64,000 bases of DNA. It comes from Pristionchus mayeri. Its lineage: Eukaryota > Nematoda > Chromadorea > Rhabditida > Neodiplogasteridae. Under the pieces are notes generated by a model, which saw only the letters and a list, made by a program, of their open reading frames with translations, did not search any database and was not told the origin of the DNA. Location of the stretch: positions 32,159,469-32,223,468 of the forward strand of contig BTRK01000005.1 in the NCBI GenBank assembly GCA_036245805.1, read 5' to 3'. A program made the position numbers and the translations under genes. Positions 21,827 through 34,100 of the stretch are shown in pieces; within the stretch, counting starts at the first letter, position 1; each line of letters starts with the position of its first letter.

Positions 21827-24720
21827 AACGCTAGTCGCGAGCGGTGGGGTGCGAATTTCGTCCCCCCGTCTCTGCTTCCCTCCCCCAGTTTCCCTCTCCC
21901 AGCAGCTTTGGCAAGCGGGAGTTGTAAGCCGCCTCGATGGGTCGTCCGTTCTACATCGGCACACTGAACGCCCGGACACTCGCGCCTAAGGAGAAGCTTC
22001 TCGAAATCGAGCTGGCCCTCTCTAAGATCAAGTGGGACGTCGTTGCTGTCCAGGAGGCCAGGATTGTGGGTTTAGCTTCCTTCAATCTTGCGGCCTCAGT
22101 CATCGTCGTTTTTCACTCGGGAGGTGCCACCGCAAGAAATGGAGTCGCTTTCTTGCTTCAACCGACGCTCGCAAAAGGAGCAGTGTTTCAAGGACTATCG
22201 GACCGTATTGCAACCTTGCAACTGCCTCAACACAAGCTCTTCCTGGTCAATGCCTACGCCCCAACATCAACATATGATGACGCCGTATACGACGACTTCC
22301 TTGACCAAGTAGAAGCCGCGCTGCAGAGCACTCCGATGGGATTCATGCAATCTTGGTCGGGGATTTCAACTGTAGAGTTGCAAAGGAGCCTGGCAATGAA
22401 AGATTTGTCGGCGAATTTGCTTCTCCGACCCCGAACTCACGTGGGCGCTCTTTCACAGAGACCTGCGTACGGAACAAGTTGCGCATTCAAAACACCTTCC
22501 CCAAACGGCGTCGGGGCAGGATCTGGACTTGGCGATCGCCCAACGGCACCACATTCAACCAAATTGATTTCGTTGCTTCGCCCATCACAGCACGAGTTGT
22601 CAACTGTGGTGTCGTCGGAAACTTCCATTTCAACTCGGATCATCGCCTCGTCCGACTCGCCCTCTCTCTTCCCAACAAGGTGCGGCATAAAAGATGCAGG
22701 GAGCGACTGGTCTTCGATAAAGTCGCTTTTACTGCCAATGCGAGTCTTCTCGCATCGATGCCCCTTGCTCGCCCGACCTCAGCCACAGACGCCTTTTACA
22801 AGATACAAGCGTTTGCAAAGACGGCTGCAACAAACTGTTGGAAGAAGAAGCAGTCCCCACCCTGGATCTCCCCTGCAACCCAAAACCTCCTGGCCCAGTG
22901 ACATCTCCTTCGATCAATTCCACAATCCAATGTCGCCTTCTCCATCTCTTGCAAAATGGCCAGAACCAGCATCATCACGGATATCAAGAGAAGGAAAGAA
23001 AGCCAAGCGATAGAAGCAGTACGCAAAGGAAGAAGCATAGTCAAAGCAATGTTGAATCTTCACTCCTACCGCAAGAGACTTCAAGTTCCGGACCCGGTCA
23101 CCGGTGCTCTTTCACAAGTTGCAACTAAGACTGCGGTCCAAAGTTTCTTCGGGTCCATCTACCAGCCAGCAGTGCAGCTTCCTCTTGCCATCCCTTCCCA
23201 ATCTATCGATTCTCTCCCTCCTTTCCTTCCTGATGAGACCTATGATGCCCTCTCTCATCTCAAATGTGGTCACTCTGCTGGTTCAGATGGTGTTCTCCCC
23301 GATATGCTCTACCATTCGAGAGCTCACCTTGCTCCATTCCTTTCTGATCTACTCAATCACCTAGTGTCTGGAGATCAAGTTCCTGAAGATATGGTCCAAG
23401 CTGTCGTCTCACTTCTACACAAGAAAGGGGACCCTTCCCTCATCAATAACTTTCGACCTATCTCGCTACTCACCGTCACTCTCAAGACATGTACGCGCGT
23501 GATTTTGAAAAGAATCGAAAGGACGCTAGGAGAAACAGAGTCTCCCACCCAGACTGGTTTCCGCAGAGGACATAGCACTCTCGATAACCTTCACACCGTC
23601 AAACAGATTGTTGAACGAACACATGAGTTCGGTATTCCCTTGTACCTCGGTTTTGTCGACTTTCGCAAGGCGTTCGATTGTGTTGAGTGGAGTGCAGTCT
23701 GGCAAGCTCTCTGGACCTTCGGAGTACACCCCACACTGATCCATCTTCTGAGACGTTTGTACGAGTCATCCACCACAAGAATTCGAGTCAACGAGGAGTT
23801 CGTCGAAGTGAATGTGAGAAGAGGCGTCCGCCAAGGAGATACTCTCTCCCCCAGCCTATTCAATGCCGTTTTGAGACAAGCAATGAACGACATAGACTGG
23901 GAGCAAGATGGACTGAGGATCGATGGAAGAAATTTAATCCACCTCGAATACGCTGACGACGTGGTTCTCGTTGCCAAGACACGCCCCGAACTTGAAAGAA
24001 TGTTGCGGAAACTGATGGATTCAGTGCTCGTGTCGGATTGGAAGTTAACTCAGGAAAGACAGTGCTCCTTACATCATGTACAACAACCCGAGCCCCAATC
24101 ATCATCAATAATCAAGTGTTCAATTTCGCCGATTCTGCAACCTATCTTGGAGGAAGAATCACCCTCCCCCTCGATCACCTGGCTGAAGTTGAACATAGGA
24201 TTCGCTTGGGATGGTTCGCCTGGAGTAAATTGTCCCACCTCCTTTCCACAAGGTTGCTTCCTATGAAGACTAGACGACGACTATTTGAGAGCTGCGTCTC
24301 TTCTACAGTACTCTATGGGAGCGAGCTTTGGGCACTGCGAGCAAGTGAGAAGGAGAGACTTAGTGTGACGCAGCGTAAGATGGAGCGGAAAATGCTTGGA
24401 ATCAGCTTACGAGATCGATGGAGGAACGAGAACATCCGCAAAGCGACCAACCTGCGCGACTGGAATGAAGAAGCGCTCAGAAGGAAGACTAAGTGGGCTC
24501 GGAAGCTGGGACGCATGGGATTTGACCAGTGGAGCCGCGCATCTACAGACTGGGTCCCTTACAACAAGACCCGCCCCCAAGGACAACCTAGAGCGCGATG
24601 GAAAGATGACCTAAGAAGATCCCTTGGCGCGAACTGGTGGCATGCAACTGCCGAAGAATAGACCTATTCCTCATCTGGTGTTAATCGCCTGACGTGATAA
24701 ACTTGATTGATTGATTGATT
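21827..24720 (+). mobile_element. RTE-clade non-LTR retrotransposon, near full length
   Basis: The element interrupts a conserved stretch that is continuous downstream of ZF1 (8605-8645): the left flank stops after CTATCCTTCATTCTGGTCT and the right resumes at about 24721 with CTATCCTTTCGTCCCGTCTC, which is a diverged target duplication. The 3' tail is (TGAT)n, as in RTE elements. A short GC-rich 5' leader precedes the ORF. Confidence 0.85.
21937..24661 (+). pseudogene. RTE endonuclease-reverse transcriptase, two frameshifts and one stop
   Basis: One long ORF in three frames: 21937 to about 22340 (frame 1), about 22340 to about 24050 (frame 3, with a stop at 22902-22904), and about 24050 to 24661 (frame 2). 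The N-terminal APE endonuclease has GTLNARTL, VVAVQEARI, a VGDFNCR box and a SDHRLV end motif. The reverse transcriptase has GSDGVLPDMLY, FRPISLLTV, VDFRKAFDCV, RGVRQGDTLSPSLFN and the LEYADDVVLVA catalytic box. The C-terminus has the GSELWALRASE and RARWKDD region normal for RTE. No Cys-rich domain or ORF1 is seen. It is dead by three lesions but otherwise complete. Confidence 0.88.
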
Positions 24721-25122
24721 GATTGATCTATCCTTTCGTCCCGTCTCTGATCAACAAGTATTTTCCTTTTCCAACTAAATGACATCAATCTTTAATTGTT
24801 CTTGATTTTCTGACCCTTCGTTTCCAAATTATTCAGTTTTCCCGGTCTCTTGTCACATAATATCTGCCTTGGTTGTTATAGTTTCTTTCTTTGAATTTGT
24901 CTTTAATGTTGAAATAATTTGCGTTCCTTTGGTAATCTGTAAAGAGCATAAAGTTGCTTTCGGAAGGCATCGTAATATTTCTACTGATTTGAAGTTCGTG
25001 ACTTCCGTGATATCTCCACTATTTTTGATCGAATTGCCTCACTCCTATCGTTAAAAGTACCTTTAATTTCTCAGGTACTTACTGTGTCTTCGAGCCCAAT
25101 TCCCACATTGGAAAAGAGAAGA

Positions 25123-28100
25123 ATGACGAATGAGAACGAAGAGAAACCAGTCGAGAAGGTATTAATTTAGTTGTCGATTCCAGTTTCGTACATACCAGAC
25201 TTGATATGTAATCATACATTTTTATCGAACTTAATTTGGGATTCATCACTGAATGAGATTCGTATTTTCGCTTTTTTTATTACTGAATATGTACGTCTTC
25301 CAACAATTCATTCCACATTTAGCCAGAATAATATTTTTAAAGAATCGAAGATCCCTTCCAAAGGCATTCCTAAGTCAGTAGAGAAGAAGGAGCGAGATGA
25401 TAAATGATCATCATTCAAAGCATAATATTCTCAGAATAGATTTGCAATTTTGCTCCTATACGAATTGCCATTGTGATGTAGCGCATTTACATACACTATG
25501 ATGTTTTAAATTTCGACAAAAAAATGTTGATTACCATATTTCGATTTGTACTATTACAATCAATATCAGGCCGTAGAGTTGGATGGTTAAATGGGAAGAT
25601 CAGGTGACCGTATGGCGAACTTATGCAAATTTCTCAACCTTTCATAGGAATGATGTAATCGCACACCATTTATTCGGAAACTGATAATTCATGTGAAAAC
25701 TTTCCATACTTCTTAAACTTTCTGAGTGTTGTGGCACATTAAACGACTACTAAAAATACATGAAGTTGCTGCTACATCGCACTAAGTTGTAGGGTTGGCA
25801 ATACGTGAGGAGGTTACGAGCTCGCTATCACCCCCCTACTCTTATTTCGTAATCCGAGGAGGGGGGGGGGGCGTAACGAGCTCGTAACCTCCCCTCGTTT
25901 TGAAACTATACTAAGTTGCTGCAGCTGTGACAATTTTGATGCTGCAAATTCATAATACGGCTTCCCGGTCAATTCAAACTCTTTCAAAACAAAAAAATGC
26001 CGTTTTCATGCCCCTGGGTGGCCTGAAAGTTCAGCGTCGATCACTAATCATTTGAATTCAGAGAGATAGAAAATCTAAAATCTGGCTCATATTCAGGAAG
26101 TTTTCAAAAACCATCAATGAATAGACTACTAAATGTTGCAAAGCTTGCCTAGAAGCCGAGTTTGAATTTGCAGCCTAAAATTTGAAGAAGCTGCAGCAAC
26201 TAAGTACGATGTCTTAGATCATTTCCTCAGTAGTCAATATATCAACACTCAAGTTAGAGAGGCATGGGATTTTTTCCAGAGAATTATCATTGTTCGCAAA
26301 AGTTTTATGCGATTCACGCAGGGGTTAGAAGACTGCACCAATTCGTAATATGGGTATTCTATTTCCCATCAAATTTGATATTCACAGTTAATTCTTTCAG
26401 CTCAATAAATAGTATATTTTAAAAAAATGGCATAAATACAAAGAGGCCTAACAATTTCCATATGGTGTAATTGTTTTTTCGAATGTTTGTGATTATTTTG
26501 GACATTTTTAAATTTTTTTAAATACATGCCACTGATTCGGTTGCTTTTTTAAACGTCAGTCTTTCTTTATCTATCTCAGATCGTAGAGTCTGTTGCTTCC
26601 TACTCCAAGAGTAAGCTGAAGAGAATGAAGAGAAAGGAAAAAGAGAGAAAGGTGAAATCCTTGTTCAATTCATTATTAATTTTGTTTGGTAATTGAAATA
26701 GTCAAAAGAATTACATAAAAACGTCAGCTAATCACGGTATGGCTATCGAAAAATCGATTCCATATTTTTTATGTTTATTTGCCAGTCGCGAGGATGGTGG
26801 AAGTTCATAGGCCAAGAAATTATACATCTATTGCAGAAATTGAATCTTGCCCTCGTATGGAAAGAGCTTGATGAGAACGAGGAGGTGTGAATTTTGTTTC
26901 TAAATTTGAAATGCTCCTCAGAGACATTAAATTAATACGATTTGATATTATCTAAGCTATTCTATCCGGCCTTTGAAATAGTAAACAATGAGTTGCTTTG
27001 TCATAAATTGGTGAGGTAGTTGGTTTCAACGATGTCCTTAGCATAAGTAATAAACTTCAAGATCGCTGATTCTGCCGTCGTGAACCCTGAATATGCTGCT
27101 AAGATCTCTTCTTTCACCCGAATGTTAAATGATATTGGTGAGCTTCCACTCAAATTTTTATTTCTTGCTTTGAATGTTTGATTCACTAACAATGATAATA
27201 AATGAGCATCAACTTCCCCTCAACAAATTTAATTATTTTGCAGGAGATTTTCCACCTGAAGATCTTGCGGGGATGGAGCGACTGCTGCTGCGAATGCCCC
27301 CCGGAGACGATAATGAAGGATATGAGCAATTCTTCAATGACGGCTAGTTCTCCGAACATTTATGCCCTCTTATTGTTTAGTGTATGGTTCGTTTCCAGTA
27401 AGATTGTGCGAATAGTTATGACTTTTGCAGGTGACGTCACGAAGGTAGCACACGTACTGAGGATGACAATGAATCGATTTACGGAGGCCGCGGCCAATCA
27501 GGATAAAGTGAGAGTTTAATTACTGAATGAATTATGTGAGCTGTGTAATGTGAGCAGGTTAAAAATTTTTTTAGGTTTTTCTAGTTTAAATACGCTTAAA
27601 TTATGTTAAAGAAAAAAACAAAACATGCCAAAGTCCAAAGTTGCTGAGTATGCATATTATTCTCATTTCAACATGTAAAAATGTGCAAGTAATAGTAAGT
27701 TTTTCAACGTTCCAGTTTATAAGAAAATGCACTCATTCAAATTTTTTTCGATTTCACGATTGAATTAGTTTTACTCTTTTCTGGTAAATATATTCTCTGA
27801 AAATAATACTCAATCGATTAATGCATTTATTTTTCAGCCTCTTTCTCTCACTGAGCTATTAAAATTGGCTGAAGATTGCATAAAGGTTTGAGACCGATTA
27901 TTTTTATTTTTTATATTTATCATATATTTTCAGACCCCGATGGATGTCTCCGATGCGTGATGAATTGCAGAAGGTAAACAATAAAATACGTTAGCGCATT
28001 GTTTTATGTGAGAAATAAATTTTTCATATGCTGAAAAACTATCGCCTGAAAATTTACAGTGATCACAACGTTACCCACTGTGAATTATTCCATTTCTCCT

Positions 28101-31100
28101 TCATTATTATTTTATGGATCCTATGATTATTCATTTGCAGGTTACGATGATGGCTATTTCCGATACGGAGCAAGCCTCTCACTCTTCTCATCTTCGTCAG
28201 ATTCTTGCTGACTCTGGTACGTAATTCTAAATATATTCTGCAAAATATAAACCATGCTATTCGTATTATTCGTTCACCTTTTTGATATTTTGCCTATTTT
28301 CCAAATTATATAATATCTTTGTATTTTTTCATTAATAGTATGCAAGCGTAGACTATCTAACGAACCCCATTTCATAACAAATTTTCATTTCCATAAAATT
28401 AGGTTGTAATCGACCCTTATTTCATGCATCGACCTTCCTTACTGCGTTAATCTGGATGTAATGGTTCTATTTCTCGAGGAGGAAACACGATTCATCGACC
28501 ATATCTTCTCATATTGTAAGATTATATATGTTATAGTTTCCGCTGTTAAGTGATGTACATTTATTCAAATATAATATTTAAAATGCATATCTCTGCAGCT
28601 CTGATTAAAGATCCTGAAGCAGCCAGAAGTGTGAGGGAAGGGCAACGATTGCTGAACCAATTCGAGCAGGTAAACAACTGTGGAAAAGAGGCAATGAATT
28701 TTTAAAGATTGAAACAAAGTTGAAAATGCCCAAAATATTGAAAAAAATTGTATGCCGATTCATAGTTAGTTATTAGGGTGGCTGAAATGCATCACAGTTA
28801 ACCGTCTTGTTTACTATCCCATACGGGTCATCCGTGAGGAGAGGTAGAGAGAGACGAGAGAGTCGATATCTCCACATTGAGAGGGTATCACTACAAGAGG
28901 GGACGGTTAACCGTATCATCCGTCTCTGATCTGCCGAGGCTCTGTAAATAGCGACCCGTTGATCCATTTCAGCCACCCTAATAGCTATATGTATGATACT
29001 AGTCATACAAAGATCTCCTATGACTCTCCTCTCAATAAGCGAGCGCAGGCCAGGGCATTTCGTTCAATGAGAATAGGAGGGTAGAGAAAGATGATAGGAC
29101 GGGGATGGGAAACAGCGAATACATGTCGGGTGAAAATATGTTTAACTTTTTCAAGAGTCAATGTTTTTAATTTCTCCCAATGCCTACTCCTCCCATCTTA
29201 ATAAGGTTAGAATTAGTTCTTGCCAGTAGGAAATAAGCAATGACAAGTGATTTTTTTTAAACAAATTTATCGAGGTGGCATAGCTTATGTTTTGAAATTC
29301 TGATGAAATTCAAATGTTCTAAAAATGTTTTTTTTCAGGCATTTCCTCACACTTACTTCGAACTCGTTCGCAATGATTATCACGTGATCTCCGAGGTGAG
29401 TGTGATAACATGAAAATAAATTCAAAATTCTGCAATTCCAGAAGATCTATAAGTATGTCGAAACACTGGCACACAAACGCAGAAATTCCGCAAATAAGGT
29501 GGAGAAGATTATATAATTAATGTTTTTGCACATTGATTTCCACCCTTCGAATGACCGCGCCGACTGAAAATACTCGGCAAGCAATGGAAAATATCTGCTG
29601 CGAGGGTTATTTTTAATCATTTTCCTTGATCTTGAAATAGAGGAAAATTATTTTATACTTTTACCTGACATGAAAAATTGCATTCAGGATACGGAGCGCA
29701 TCGATAGCATTGCAAAGAGTAACAAGAACAAGAAGAAGAAGAATGCTGGCAAGGTTAGTACATTTATGATTAATGACATGAGCAAAAATTGATACATCGA
29801 TCTCATCAAGAGATACTATGGAATACACTCGGGATAATTAATATTTTTCAGATCTCTAAGGAATATATGGATTTCTCTTCTCCATTTCTTTCCACGCGTG
29901 CTCAATTTCTCTCTAATTTCGGTATTTTTGGTTCAATATTGTTAACGTTATCCGATCTTTTGAGTTTTCTTATTTTCCTGATGAATTAAAGAATATATAG
30001 GGTAATATTGTTCTTCACTAATTCAATTCAGCTAAACTCGCTGGTCGTAGCTTCGAGCATAGCGAGATTCAATCGCTTGTGGACCAAGTTGTTCTTGTTG
30101 GAAGATCTCTTATGGCTGCTGGTAATATTTCATTTGTATGCGGTGATGTGGAATTGATCAATTTGTTTTCTTCAATTTTTTTTCAGTAGGTCGGCTAATT
30201 TCAGGAGATATTCATAAAGGGGCTCAACATTTGGCGGGTGCTGCCATCGTTTCTGACCATTCTGAACAGCTGTTGAGCAACCTTCAAGAGGTATATTGCA
30301 CGCCGAAAACTTAATGTATTTTTACGCTGTGATAACTTATAAATTCTTATTTATACAGACTCTTCCTCCTGATTACTTCGCTCTCGTTCGCAAGAAAATG
30401 ACTTCAATGGAGCAGGTATTCTTTGAAAACGATGTAACACATGCATTTCCGCCAAAATCTATATGCTAAGGAACAACTTTACACTTTTCCAGGGATCTAA
30501 CTACAACCGTAATTGCATTGTTGAAGCTTTCGCAAAGCTTCCAGATATTAAAGTATGAATATTTATTTCATGTTGTTGTCAGCATCTTTACACATTGTAA
30601 TATTACATTTTATATATTAAAATAACTTTTTTTCGTTTGTCGTTAAATAAGAATTCTTTTCCAAGTGTACGTACATTTAATATAAATGTCGAATTCAGGT
30701 CCCGATTCCTGACGAATTCGATTCTAATCTTAACCTGCAGAAGAAAAGAAAGAAGATTGACAGAGTGAAAATAATTTTTATTTGTTGATTTTCTCCTGTC
30801 GGATACTATTAGGTTGAACAGAAAGTCTTTATAAACTTTTTATTTCCCTTCTTCTGACAATAAAGCGCAAGAGCGAAATCAAACGTATGCACCATTGTTA
30901 TCTATGACAAATCTCCAACGTTCAGGCAACTTATGGATTCCCTCCTTATAGAACCCATCTCGGCGCGAATCAAAATATTGCTTGAGTGCGGCCTCGATCG
31001 CCCCACGGGAAATGAAGGATCTCTGATCGAGATGACGGGTCAGATCCGAGAACAACCAATAATCCGAAGGGGCCAAGTCAGGAGAATACGGTGTATGAGG

Positions 31101-34100
31101 GAGAACCATCCAGCCTTATTTGGACAGCTCCTGCTTGACCTGCCGTGCAACATGGGGTCGGGCGTTATCGTGTTGATAGTACACTTTCTTGCCGTTCAGG
31201 GCAGATTGTGCGAATTTCTTCTTGAGATTCCGTAGTTGTTTAGTGTAGACATATTCAGTAATTATCCGCTTCTCGGGTAGGAGCTCCCAGTAAATCGGGC
31301 CATCCACCCCCCACCAGGCAGAGAGCAAGATTTTCATAGGGTGAAGGTCAGGCTTTGCGACGTCCTGTGGGGTCTCATTGGCATCCACCCACTGTGCCCT
31401 CCTATGGTGATTCTCATAGCAGACCCACTTCTCGACCCCTGTTATGAGACGGTCCAACCATCGATCTCCAGCGTGAAGAGTGAGTAGAGAAAGGGAATCG
31501 TCGACACGGTGGTCAAACTGGTCTTGGGTCAATTTGTGGGGTATGAAACGCCTAGCTTCTTCTTCTTGCCAATGGAGACCAATCATTTTACGATGGTGCT
31601 TTGCGATACCCCAAGTGTGGCTGCCATGTCGCGGGTATTTGGGAAGGATCCAATTCCACTACGATCCGTAGCGCATCCAAATCCAGCTCGGGTGGCCTCC
31701 CAGACCGGTCATGATCATCCATGGAAAAGTCCCCCTTCTCGAAGAGTTGGTACCAATTGCGCATGGTCTGGTAGTGAGTGGTATATGAATCGTACACTTC
31801 AGCCAACTGACGTTCCTATTCCTTCATTGTAGTGTGAGAGAGGAATACGAATAACAGAACGTTGCGGATGTGCAAGGCCGTGGGAACAAACATCGTGGTC
31901 TTACTAGTGGCAGAATGAAAGGCGTGGAATGGGGAGTTGTTGACCACATAGTCCCTTTGTCATGAGTTATTCACTAGAGGCGAGGGAACACCAAAGGTCT
32001 CGTGCACTGAGCAGTGATCGAGCAAAACAGTTTATAAAGACTTTCTGTTCAACCTAATATAATAATAATAAGTCTCCTTACTTCAGCCGGAATCAATTCC
32101 TGAAGACTCCTGGCAGCATTTCTATGACGTTCGTTCATTTTGAATATTATCTTGTTTTTGCTTGCATTTAAATTTGAATTTTGAATTTGAAGATCATATA
32201 AAAAAGTTTTTCCCAGGAAAAAGAGCCAATGGATGATTTTTTCGAAAATTTTATTTTTAACAGTTTTTAAAAATTCATGTTTTCGATTTTCCAGCTCGGG
32301 AGACATGTTTCCGACTTCGTTATGGATGCATTCGAAGTGCACGAATCGGGAGATTATGCCAACTGGGACAAGAACCGAGTGAAGGATATTGGTGAGTATA
32401 TATCACGAGTTTGAATTCCGTTAACGGTCATATTTATTGATATATTCATTGCCATAAATTCTTTGATGAACGTCATATATAACTCGCTTGTGTTCAAATT
32501 CGAAAGAGTTTACGCCAATTTGATATTGTAGAGTCATCTCTTAAAAAGAAGAATGAAGCCAAGATTAGATACGGAAGGAATCTCGTCTGCGAGTATGTTC
32601 TCGTTGAGAGAATGAAGGAGAAGGAGGTGAGCCGGATTACGATGAGCACATCTTCTGGACTACGATTTCAGTTCTTCTGCTGTGATCTTAGTCAGATGAT
32701 TCTCTTCAATTACAAACATGCATTGATTCACTTCACCAGCCACGACCATCACGAGAAGGTTTGAACTCTTTAAATGTTTAATCCGAGAAACCACTTGATA
32801 GCTCGAAGCGATAAAATATTTGCTTCATAATTTCATTTTGCTTGCTCTCACGCTTGCGTATATAATCAGGCCGGTTGAAGCATTAACAATTGTTTTGTGG
32901 TGAATTAATTGAGATTACATTATCTACGGTTGACGTTTAATGCGTGTTTTCTAGTATCAGAGCGTCAAAGTTCGAACTAAATGAACCCGAAATTTTATAA
33001 CTTACATCATATTTGTTTTCGTAACTTTTTGTCCGCTTCACTTTTATTTACTGTTAAGGAGAATGAGGCAGCCAGGAACTCGGGTGTCGATTGTGTCCAA
33101 CGTGTGCTCGATTTGTTCACGGGTCTACCCAAGAAGTATCCATATATTATCATTGCATTGTCCTACATTTAAACCTTTATTTTATTGTAGATTATTCGAA
33201 AACGACGTGAAGAATGAGCAAATTCGAATGAAGAAGTAAGTGTTGTTTACTAATTGATAAGTATATGCCTGACTATTCCCATCTGTTTTTCTTAATTTCT
33301 GGTAGTGAGCGCATTATGGTAACAATCAAGGACAGAGCAATGTGTTGAATGATTCCATCTCTGTCGTATTCTCATGATCATCAGGATTTACCGTGATGAT
33401 AATTTTCTCCTATCGACTCTCTTGTTTGCTTTTCTGATTTTCAGACCTCAGATTTGAAGCAAAGTTTTTGCATAGAGCCGACGCAGCATCAACTCATTTT
33501 CCTGATATATAGCATAATGATCTCTTATATAGCGAAGTTTGGTTACAGGAAAAATGTGTGATAGAAATACAGATATCTTTTTCCTATTAGGCGCGACTAA
33601 ATCCGATAAGAATTACACCCTCATCAATTTCGTAGGACTTGGAATTATTGTTGAAAACCATTGCATGAGCTGTTGCTCGTTGTCATCCTCATGTTTAATA
33701 CTAATATATAATTCAGGGAGGGCCTAGTCGATACCAGGCTTATGAACAATATCTCGAATATGACTGATACTCGATTCCGTCCCAACCACGAATTTCTGGT
33801 CCAGTGGTTCCGTAATTACTACATGCTCACGTCTAATCGTTTCGCATTCACCGTCGATCCCGTCACTGGTGAGAACACTCATTTTGAACAACTGTATATT
33901 TATTCTATTCACTCTTCGCCATTCTCGTGGTATTTAATTTACCAGTTTCTCAGCAAGACATTTTGACACAAGCGTATCTATGGTGTGCAGCGAGCAGAAT
34001 GAACATGAATAATTTTCATTCGGGATTAAATTTCTCGAAATAATGCATTTTGATCAAAGTTAATTAATTTAATATCATATCCCACATTGAAGTCCATTTT

